DNA from: Lobosporangium transversale
Lineage: Eukaryota; Mortierellomycota; Mortierellomycetes; Mortierellales; Mortierellaceae
Assembly (NCBI RefSeq): GCF_002105155.1
Contig: NW_019029009.1
Coordinates: 124,001-188,000 of the forward strand
Reading direction: 5' to 3'
DNA length: 64,000 nucleotides
Of the stretch, positions 1 through 8,217 are shown one piece after another; position 1 is the stretch's first letter, and each line of letters opens with the position of its first letter. Made by a program: the position numbers and the translations under genes. A model generated the notes under the pieces. That model was given only the letters and a program-made list of their open reading frames with translations, had not been told where the DNA came from and did no database searches.

Positions 1-2104
1 CAGAGTCATACCGGCATGGCAGGACTGGATGGGTGAACTTGCAAGCCTTGTTGGTGCAATTGGGCCAGAATCGACAGCGAGACTTCATCTTGACTCGATC
101 ATTTGGTTGGGTCTGCGATTGCAATTGAAGCTGCATAGCAGGATCCATTGCCCAAATATGGCTTTGGTCTGAGGGACAGAATTATAAGGGGAGTATGAAT
201 TAGGATCAGCTAATGAATTGGGATCAAGGGTGTTTAACACCAGACAGTTGGGCAGCCACGAGAAATTACCGTTCATGATCGGAGCGTTACTTCGCGAATT
301 AACATCAGAGGCCGTTGCAAAGGAGGCATCGGTAGGGCGGGGTAGCCATGAAGGCGTAAAGATCGCAGCATTGGTATTTAACGTATGGTTTGTACCTGAG
401 TATGACAAAATGAAACAAGACAAAACAAAAATTGAACATCAATTGAGAACAGAGCAGTTCCATTGAGTGACTGTATGGACCGTAACCAAAAATAGTTCCT
501 TACGAGCAGTAAATGATTCATTAGTTTGGTTGCTCATTCCCGAAGCAATAGAAACCTCGTTCATTTGTTCCGATGCAGTCAACGCACTTCCTGACGATGC
601 TGGGGTGAAAGATGTTAGCGATGATGGTTGCGACAAGGAAGAAGTGGTAAATGAATCGAGTCCTTTGTAAGGCGAGGCAGCCTCCGCGATCGTCAATGCC
701 TTTTCAATTCTCTCCACAGCTTCGATTCGCACTGGGAATTCTTCATTAAGGATCTTTGAAGTCTCGGATGGCAAAGGCATGTCTAGGACAGAAGTATGGC
801 GCTCAACCTCTTCAGGATGATTGTCATTCTGTTGTACTTTCAGGAAACTTTCTGTGATCGTCACTACTTCTTGCTGCTGATGCTGCTCCTCCGTCTCTAC
901 CTCGCTCTGTCCCTCCTCTTTCTCTACCATTACCGGCTCGTCTTCGTCCTCTTCCTCCTCTACCACCACCGCCTCTTCCTCTGCCATCTCCTCCTCCACT
1001 TTTTCCTCCGCTTTCTCCTCCACTGACTGATCCTCTTCCACTTGTTGATCATGATCTTCCTCTACCTTCTCCTCTACCTTCTCTACTTCCTCCTCTACCT
1101 TCTCTTCGTCTATCTTCTCTTTAACTTGCTGATCCTTATTGGTATCTTCTTCCTGGGACTCAACGATCTCCTGGCCCAAGACTTCCTTTGTTGCAACGAC
1201 CTCATCCTTCTCCTTCTCTTCCTCCAGATGTGTTTCCTCTATAACTATGCTCTCCTGAACTAAAGCAATGCTCTAAATCCGAGTAGGTACGAGAATAAAA
1301 CCTCAATTTTAAATGCTATATTTATATATATATTCAATAGACAGAATGGTGTTTTACCTGCTGAACAATATCCTCTCCAGTCTTAATGATGCCATCCACG
1401 ACCACTTCTATCATGAGTAAAATTACAAAAAAAAAAAAAAAAAAAAAAAGGTGGTGTTAGAAACAGTAAGAATCGTACACATTTTCCTTAAAGCTGTTTT
1501 GCCATATTATGGCGAATAAAAACTTTCAATCGTGTGAAAATGGGAAAGTTTGAATGAAGGATTTCAATCTCATTGATTCCTGGTTGTTTACTTCCGACAA
1601 GAAGAGGCCAGTATTTCTTTGTGAGCATTTTTTTTTTTTTTTTTTTTTACCTTTCACAAATAGTGAAGTTTCCTTTTCCACATATTCCGAATTCTCCTGA
1701 ATCCCCTTGCTAGTAACAACAGGCTTGGATTGTTCGATCTCCTCATGTACGATCACATGAGCGTACTGAGTATCGGCAGATTGTTTTTGTTCCTGCCTCT
1801 GTTCCTGTCCCTGTTCTTGTTCCTGTCCCTGCTCCTGTTGCTTAAACTCTTCGTCTTTCTTCTTAATTCCGCTACTATCTTTGCGATTGTCGATTTGGTC
1901 GCCAGTACTATCGGATTGACTCTTTTTAACAGTTTTACTCTTGGTGGAGACAGTAGTAGTGCTTGACGTTGATGTTGAAGTCGTAGGCGGACGAGGAGGC
2001 GAAGACGATGTTGCTGACCAGATCAAATAAACGGCAAGGCCGCCAATGAGGGCAGCTGCGCCAAGTCGTACCGCGTTATTGTTGGCTAAAGAGTTGTTTG
2101 CCAT
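1..2104 (-). CDS. Membrane-anchored Nab2/ZC3H14-type CCCH zinc-finger protein (partial, C-terminus off the window)
   Basis: The model has exons 2104-1651, 1407-1358, 1254-504, 395-270 and 168-1, with phases 1, 0, 1, 1 all consistent. The N-terminus (MANNSLANNN...) carries one hydrophobic segment at about residues 13-33 (VRLGAAALIGGLAVYLIWSA), followed by Ser/Thr and Gln/Glu-rich sequence. Exon 3 encodes a long Glu/Val-rich acidic stretch that could form a coiled coil. The last exon reads CRFWPNCTNKACKFTHP, a C-x5-C-x4-C-x3-H finger typical of the poly(A)-binding Nab2/ZC3H14 family; further fingers would lie beyond base 1. Known Nab2 proteins are soluble nuclear factors with a PWI-like N-terminus, so the membrane segment is odd. 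Alternatively two neighbouring genes have been joined by my splicing. Intron 4 is the least certain, because the unspliced frame also stays open to base 85. Poly(A) RNA binding is inferred from the finger type only. Confidence 0.6.
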
Positions 2105-3903
2105 TTTCAGACGTGTTTTTTTATATCTTTAGTCTTGATCTTTAACAGATAAAGAAACAATTGATTGTCGCCTTTTTTTTTCTTATTTGACTGGTTCCTT
2201 TGCTGTGTTCGTTACTGAGCAATCCTCTCCGAATTGTAAATAGCAATGTGAGAAGAGGCTAGAGGCAGCGATTTACTTCAAAAGAAATAAATAAAAAAGG
2301 ATAATGTGAATGAGATTCGAAGAAAGAAGGAAGAAAAAAAAAAAAAAAAGGGGAAATCAGATCTCTCTCTCACTTTTTGTCAAAGGTAAGGGAACGGAGT
2401 GTTTTGTTTTTTGTTTTTTGTCGCATGTCCTGCGGCAACTAGCCGGATGCGAAAATTTAAAATTGGTTTGTTTGATCGTCAAACCAACATAGAATAAGAC
2501 TGTCTAATGTTGCAATAAAACTTTGTGGAGACAAGAGATGCGTCTTTCTTTTATGAACGAAGGAAAGTAAGCAAAGGCGTTTGCTTTTTACTTTATTTTA
2601 TTTTTTTATTCATTACTGATAGAATAAAGGAAGAGACTAGATGATCAGCCTACATAGTTCGTTCAACAAGGCTTGTCATGGTGGTATATGTCCAAACCAT
2701 GTCATTTGCTCCAATATCCTTCCGCTGTCCTCTTCCTCTCCTTGCATCTATTCTTGTCTTTTAGCATGCGTTTATCGCAATCGTACCATCAGTACACAAG
2801 AAGCCAAAACATAGTGAATAGCCTTTAGGGCTGAGGGAAATCATCCACGATCTCAAGGATGGACACCGCCTCACAGCAGATCATCACCACCACGAATACT
2901 ATTCTACTACCAACAGAATATCAAATGTATGAAAATGCTAGACAAACTACGACAGCCGCGTCTATATTTAATCTTTGATTATTTAAAGACATCTATTGAT
3001 GTGGGGCAATGGTGACAGCAGTTTCTGCCAGTGAGACCAAGATTAACAAAGACGACAAAAAGCCGACCTGTAGTCACACCATTTTCGTAGCACGAGTAAG
3101 CACCAGTGACTCTACCAACAGCGATACTCCATTTAGCACTTTATCGGTCTCACTCGCATCCTAGAACCCTGTCATGTCACTGACACCAAAATACCTAACA
3201 GAAGCAGGCTTTCCCCTAGTTTCAGCCTTCTATCTCAGTCAGAAGTAAATGATATCAGGGCCGTTTCTTATAGTGTTATTGCGATCCAATATAGAAGTTT
3301 GTCCAGAGATCGTTCTTGGGATCATCGATGGCAGAATGGTGGATTCAACAGTCGATCGTTTTCTGAATCATGGGATGGACAAGGGCTCATCACATATTAT
3401 CAACAGCTGATCAGAAGCAAGAGTTACAGTAAGATCTGGCCAAAATCAAAGGATTTGGTGAAATTAACAGCAAGAAGCACCGCTATCAACATACATATCC
3501 TGCTGAGAGCTAAACAGAGCTTTTTTTTTTTTTTTTTTTTTTTTTGAAAAAGACTACAGTACTGGCTCACTCCGGCAAAAAAAGGGAATGACAATGACGA
3601 TGACGATGACGGCAAGTATAGAGCTAAACTGCTCTAGAATTCAGGTGAACGTCCTGCAACGACTCATGAAGTATCTCTTCCCGTCATTGGCGCATTTTGT
3701 CTGCGTTATGGCTGTATTGCAGTGCTTAACTCTTTGAAGTTTTCACATACCACGGATGATCTCAAGAGTGAATGAAATAATGTAACCTACTTAAATCAGT
3801 AGCAATAATGACAATAAACAAAACAATAGAAATTTTTCATCTAGTATCTTTCTTTGTTTTTTTTTTTTCCTAAAATGTTTTATAAGCACATCCATCTTAT
3901 ATA
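2105..3903. other. Intergenic region, no supported gene
   Basis: This stretch lies between the start of the CCCH gene and the stop codon of the C1D gene, both on the minus strand. It holds A-runs near 2336-2349 and a T-run at 3521-3545. Open frames up to 82 codons exist but have low-complexity ends and no recognisable family. The first few hundred bases must include the promoter of the CCCH gene. I see no RNA gene or mobile element. Confidence 0.5.
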
Positions 3904-4840
3904 TTAATTTCTTTTTTTCTTATTCTCGCCGTATCCTTGAAACGGATCCATGCGCTTTCTCGTTGATGATGATGACGACGTTGTTGTCGCTGTCGTCCCT
4001 GCTGTTGATGATGATGAACTTGAGTCTGTTGTCTTTACATTTGAGCCTTGAATCACGTTTTTCTTCTGATCATCATCATTTTCTATTTCCTTTCCTTGTT
4101 CATCAAACTTTGAGTGTTTTCCTTCTCCTTTTGCTATCGAGGGTGCTGTTGAGTCTGGCATTGCATTCGATGCCAAAGCGCCCTTGATAAACCGCTCCGC
4201 TGCATCCTTGTCAACACTCATGCTGGGTTTGTTGCCATATGTTGCATGTCGAAGTTTCTCTGTATAGGCTTGAATTCGTTTCTGTTCAATTTTTGTTAGA
4301 TATCCAAAAAAAAAAAAAAAAAAAAAAATAAGTATAGCATTTCAAATCATACATTTTGTACAATAGATACTCCAAGGATTTGATCTGCCAATATGATTAA
4401 CATACTAGTTCACTCATAACCGGATGAGAATTAGATGGGATACCATTGGACTTTAAGTTGACTATTTTATCATTTGATGCAAAAAAAAATGTTATTATTA
4501 TTTTTTGCTTGTTTGATAAAGATAACCGTAATTCGTTTTTTTTTTTTTTTTTTTTTTTTTTTTATTGCCGCGAGTGAGCTGCTACGATCTGCAAGCAGAT
4601 AGCGGACATACTGAATGCTAGTGTATTAAGGGCATAAGCTAAAAGCAATTCGAGTTGACAGCGTTTCTCGTTATCTAGCTTAGTCAGTGTCTCTGATAAT
4701 GAGTTCGGAGCAGCAGTCAGAGGTGATATCAGTACTTCGATCTCTGCGAGTGATGATAACAACACATTAGTAGCATTCTTGTGGTTATCGGGAAGTGTTT
4801 GGCCCACTGTGCTCTCTGAAAGGTTTTTAGTCGGTGGCAT
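3904..4840 (-). CDS. C1D/Rrp47 (Lrp1)-like nuclear exosome cofactor
   Basis: Three exons (4840-4612, 4461-4406, 4281-3904) join to 220 residues. The donors of exons 1 and 2 are both GTATGT, and the last acceptor is GAACAG. The joined protein aligns by eye with the Sas10/C1D domain: AYALNTLAFINLKSNGIPSN matches the C1D core, HPVMSELKRIQAYTEKL follows, and DKDAAERFIKGAL matches the conserved C1D motif that ends in RFVKNAL in animals. A Ser/Thr-rich tail and a basic end (RKRMDPFQGYGENKKKRN) follow. Family members bind Rrp6 and help the nuclear exosome trim rRNA, snRNA and snoRNA. The 56-nt middle exon is essential for the match, since without it the HPV motif is lost. Introns carry T-runs of over 20 nt (4537-4563 on the plus strand and the tract near 4305-4328). 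Confidence 0.88.
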
Positions 4841-5077
4841 TATTTATCTGTATAATAGCAATGTGTCTGCTTCTTTTTTGTAATGGTATTATAAATGCTT
4901 GATGTAAATGGTTAAAAAAATGTGGATTCTAGTCACATCAAAGGATGTAAATGGCAAAGTGATGCGATATTATGATGTCAACTAAGTTGTAAAAAAAAAA
5001 AAAAGCTCGTTTTGTTTGTTCTTGAATTAATGAAAGTCACATCAATGGTAAAAAATTATTTTTTTAAAAAATAAAAT
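4841..5077. other. Short intergenic spacer
   Basis: The spacer separates the ATG of the C1D gene from the stop codon of the next minus-strand gene. It is AT-rich and contains an A-run near 4992-5004. It presumably holds the C1D promoter and the polyadenylation region of the neighbour; no specific motif is convincing. Confidence 0.4.
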
Positions 5078-7792
5078 CTAAGATACATCGTCTTCTAGCG
5101 TCTGTCTCTGCTGACTCTGACTATCGATTACAATCAATGAAGGCGAAGCCTCTGCTTCGTTTTCAGACAGCTCGTCTAACGGAAAAGATGGCATCGTAGG
5201 GAGAGTCGGGAGTGGTGAAGGCAAAGTCGTGATTGACTGATCTTCCGAAGGTGTTGAGCGTTTCTGACCAGATTGAACCTTTGACCAGCTGTTGTCATAA
5301 CTCTGTATAGATTGTATTTGGTTCTCATCTCCACTTGAGCGTGGTTGGCTCAGTGACCCTTCTTCGGGCTGGCTTTGGAAAGTTTCCATGCTTGGCATCG
5401 TTGGCATGGTGGGGAGTGATGTGAACGAAACTTGTGATGGTGGGGATGGGAATGAATGCGCTCTTATCTCTCGCAAGGAGTCATGAGTATCCTGACTTCT
5501 ACTTTGTTGTGTGGCCCAATTACCTTGTCCCAATTGACTCTGATCTTGACCTTGCCTTGATTGCCTTGTCCTTTCAGGCAGTGCATAAGCATATTCCGGC
5601 GCTTCAAGCACACTGTATGAAGAGGGCTCTATGGGCGAAGCCGTTGACGCGAACGACACCGGCACCGAGGCAATACTCTGAGGGAAGGCATCTTCTTGAG
5701 CTAAAATAATATCCTCTTCGTGGCTTGAACTATTCTCGTCTTCATGTGCCGGGCTTCGTTCTCTTCCAACTTGACGTTTTCCTTGGTTTCCAGGACCTTC
5801 CTCACTGTGCCTGCGTTTCCGAAGCCCTAATTCTTGCAGACATGATGACGTTAGAGCAGATGGCAATGATGGCTCCAAACTTGGCTCTCGAACATTAGCA
5901 TAATATTCTTCCTCTTTTTCGATTTCCTCTTCGTCAATTTCTTCGTTTTTATCTTTAGCATAAACGAAAGAAGGTAAGGAGGAAGCTTCCATGATCGAGC
6001 CCTGCGTTGGCTGTTGTCCTACGACGGTTGATATATCGTCATCGTTATAAGGATCTAGGTTAGTAGTTACTTTTGATGATGTTGCTGAAGCTAGTGCCAG
6101 TTCAGTCTTGGAATCGCCCATATTAGAGGCTTCATGAAACAGTGGCACTGGCGGTACAGAAGGAAATGAGCCTTCAACCAGGACGCGCTTCTCTTTGTTG
6201 GTACTCCTCTCCGGAACAGCGTCTACATCCAAGAAGGAGTCCTCCTCTCCCAACGAGGAAATTACAGTGTCTTGGGGGGCACTTGCAGGATCGGGCAATT
6301 GTGGTGGTTTTGAATTAGTTGTAGCTCCTTGATGTCTAGGGATTGCTGGGGGAGGCCGGCTAAAGACTGGCTTACGTATTTCTCGTGGCTTTGGTTCCAT
6401 AACTGCCGGTTCCTCTTGTTTTTTTGTCGAAACTGTACGGGGTTCGGTTATACGAGGAGTCAAAGCAGTTTGTTGAAGAGGCTTTGTAGCATCGTCAGTA
6501 TCATGCCTCAAAGCTTCTTTGACCTCGCCCATCCAGTCTGTGATCCTGTCTACGTGTACTGAAGGGGTGACACTAGCAAAGGTATCAGACTGCGCGCTGT
6601 TGATAGAAATAATCGAGGGTATTTTTGCTGGTGTTGCCGTCGCCCTGTGGCTACTGCGGGCTTTCTGAGAAGTAATTAAGCCTGTATTATGATCTTCATC
6701 GTGACTAGGGGCTCTTGATACGTCTTCCTTCGGTTGCACTAATCCTATATCCACTTCTTCTGGTGACGTGGCACTAACATCATTATTTTCTGTCTCCTCC
6801 CAGGAGAAGACATTCCCTATGTGCGAGGGCGAGGATGGTATCGATGAAGACAGTATGATGACTTGCTCAGGCTGATCTTTAATCCTTGATCTAGTTGACC
6901 TCGCTGGTGAGGTGAATTTCTCGGATGTGGCAACAGACGCGGAGCCGGTAGAATCACGTTGATCAGGCGCCTTTTGTGGCGGCAGAGGTTTAGCACGACT
7001 ACCCTTTGGGATAAGAGAAGCGATACTGGTAATTGGAGAGTTGGACGCTTTTTTGGTCTTATTTTTTTGTGTGGGAGTGGCTGGATTTGTACTTTTGCCA
7101 ATAATGTTATTCGTGGACTTATTTGTAACTTCAGCAGGACTTTTGAGCTTTGAACTCGTTTGTGGGTCTTTGGTCGCTCTTGCCGCCGCTACAGCAGCAG
7201 CCTTAGATGACCCGGTTGCTGGTTTGGAAGTCTCTGGTAATGTCTTTTCGTTGGTTCTGGCCTTGGAAACGGATACAGACGTTGCTGGAGGAGTGTTTTT
7301 ATTAAGCATCCGTGGTAGGAGAGAGTCGATTTTTGGCTGGAATTTGGACACCTTCTGCTGGATGGCAGCTAAAGGTTCTGGGTTGTTATTGGTCTCATTA
7401 TTGCTCGCTTTACTACTACCTCGAGTCATCCTCTTCGAGGCGACTTTCGTAGTGGCATCTCGGTTACTCAAACTATCCCCTCCGCTGCTGTCGCCTTTAT
7501 CTTTGGCCATGCTATTTGTGAGAAGAGATTGTTTGAGGTAGCGGGTATTGGAAGAAAGGGTACCAGTAGAGGTAGCAGATGCAGACGTAGACGAAAAATG
7601 TCGCTGAACGACTTGTAAGGAGCCTTTATGACTAGAAAGGTTGTAAATATTAATGGGGTCGCAGTTTTCCTGGTCGTGTGAATCAAGAAATGGGATGAGT
7701 CGTGTCTGAATAGTCTTTGCCTTTGCAGATTTTCGTTCAGATTGAATCCAATTTAAGGTCGAAAGTGGCAATATTCTCTTTCCTTCTGTCAT
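5078..7792 (-). CDS. Large intrinsically disordered protein with SIM-like motifs, function unknown
   Basis: I do not recognise this gene. It is a single uninterrupted frame of 904 codons from the chosen start (MTEGKRILPL...); in-frame ATGs at 7834 and upstream codons to 7918 would lengthen it, but they add a hydrophobic stretch that looks like spurious upstream sequence. The composition is Ser, Pro, Thr, Glu and Gln-rich with no membrane segment or folded domain visible. Basic patches (KRMTRGSSK, LRKRRHSEEGPGNQGKR) suggest nuclear localisation. Short hydrophobic cores next to Ser/acidic residues (QVIILSSS, EDIILAQED, SLIVIDSQ) resemble SUMO-interacting motifs, and many SP/TP sites suggest phosphorylation. 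The start lies only about 130 bp from a tRNA gene on the same strand. It could be a chromatin or DNA-repair scaffold, but that is a guess. Confidence 0.6.
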   Translation of the reverse strand: MTEGKRILPLSTLNWIQSERKSAKAKTIQTRLIPFLDSHDQENCDPINIYNLSSHKGSLQVVQRHFSSTSASATSTGTLSSNTRYLKQSLLTNSMAKDKGDSSGGDSLSNRDATTKVASKRMTRGSSKASNNETNNNPEPLAAIQQKVSKFQPKIDSLLPRMLNKNTPPATSVSVSKARTNEKTLPETSKPATGSSKAAAVAAARATKDPQTSSKLKSPAEVTNKSTNNIIGKSTNPATPTQKNKTKKASNSPITSIASLIPKGSRAKPLPPQKAPDQRDSTGSASVATSEKFTSPARSTRSRIKDQPEQVIILSSSIPSSPSHIGNVFSWEETENNDVSATSPEEVDIGLVQPKEDVSRAPSHDEDHNTGLITSQKARSSHRATATPAKIPSIISINSAQSDTFASVTPSVHVDRITDWMGEVKEALRHDTDDATKPLQQTALTPRITEPRTVSTKKQEEPAVMEPKPREIRKPVFSRPPPAIPRHQGATTNSKPPQLPDPASAPQDTVISSLGEEDSFLDVDAVPERSTNKEKRVLVEGSFPSVPPVPLFHEASNMGDSKTELALASATSSKVTTNLDPYNDDDISTVVGQQPTQGSIMEASSLPSFVYAKDKNEEIDEEEIEKEEEYYANVREPSLEPSLPSALTSSCLQELGLRKRRHSEEGPGNQGKRQVGRERSPAHEDENSSSHEEDIILAQEDAFPQSIASVPVSFASTASPIEPSSYSVLEAPEYAYALPERTRQSRQGQDQSQLGQGNWATQQSRSQDTHDSLREIRAHSFPSPPSQVSFTSLPTMPTMPSMETFQSQPEEGSLSQPRSSGDENQIQSIQSYDNSWSKVQSGQKRSTPSEDQSITTLPSPLPTLPTMPSFPLDELSENEAEASPSLIVIDSQSQQRQTLEDDVS

Positions 7793-7918
7793 CAGTATCA
7801 ATGATAAAAATAAAAGACATGAACGAAATACCATTGTTTTACTGTAGAAAAAGCACTGTTGAATTTTGTGGTGGCAAAATGACAGGAAACAGTGGTTAAA
7901 AAGAAGAGCAAAAGACAA

Positions 7919-7990
7919 GACCGTGCCGAGGGTCGAACTCGGGTTACAGGATTCAAAGTCCTGGGTACTGGACCACTATACTACACAGTC
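7919..7990 (-). tRNA. tRNA-Gln (anticodon UUG)
   Basis: On the minus strand this 72-nt segment folds as a standard cloverleaf. The acceptor strands GACTGTG and CACGGTC pair in seven positions with one G-T wobble. The anticodon arm is CAGGACTTTGAATCCTG with loop ACTTTGAAT, giving anticodon TTG, which reads CAA. The T arm contains the conserved GAGTTCGACCCTC box. There is no intron. T-runs follow within about 25 nt on the minus strand and would serve as the Pol III terminator. Confidence 0.96.
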
Positions 7991-8142
7991 CTTTTCCTCG
8001 CATGAATTCTAGAATTTAAACCTATATATAAATAGATATTACAGCTGTCAAACAGACTACTTAAGGGGAAAGACATATGGCAATCACGTGAAACTAGGCA
8101 GCAGTTTACATACTTGTCAACGACAGACCAGGTTCAGTTGAG

Positions 8143-8162
8143 GTAAGTGGGTCCGTGGCCAT
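8143..8162 (+). repeat. 20-bp direct repeat, copy 1 (LINE target-site duplication)
   Basis: GTAAGTGGGTCCGTGGCCAT occurs here, again at 8198-8217 and again at 10538-10557, with no mismatches. Each intervening block ends in the LINE terminus GTTATC followed by an A-run, so the repeats look like target-site duplications from two insertions into the same site. Confidence 0.8.
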
Positions 8163-8197
8163 CGTGGGTCCTTGTTATCAAAAAAAAAAAAAAAAAA
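8163..8197 (+). mobile_element. Minimal LINE 3' end: 17 nt of element plus an A18 tail
   Basis: The block is CGTGGGTCCTTGTTATC followed by 18 A. The same 17 nt end the 2.3-kb element at 10497-10513, so this is the extreme 3' terminus of the same LINE family, truncated almost completely at its 5' end. It is flanked by perfect 20-bp repeats, as expected for target-primed reverse transcription that aborted almost at once. Confidence 0.75.
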
Positions 8198-8217
8198 GTA
8201 AGTGGGTCCGTGGCCAT
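8198..8217 (+). repeat. 20-bp direct repeat, copy 2
   Basis: This is the second perfect copy of the 20-bp sequence also found at 8143-8162 and 10538-10557. It is shared as the right flank of the short insertion and the left flank of the long one. Confidence 0.8.

Noticed and set aside
3424-3615. Lys-run or Phe-run open frames, here and at about 30 other places (for example 12600, 25308, 27633, 49226, 57644, 60548)
   Set aside because: They exist only because A/T homopolymers lack stop codons; they cross introns or intergenic DNA and have no coherent sequence on either side.
7041-7541. 166-codon plus-strand frame inside the large disordered gene
   Set aside because: It is antisense to a 904-codon frame, its hydrophobic content mirrors the Ser/Thr codons on the other strand, and it matches no family.
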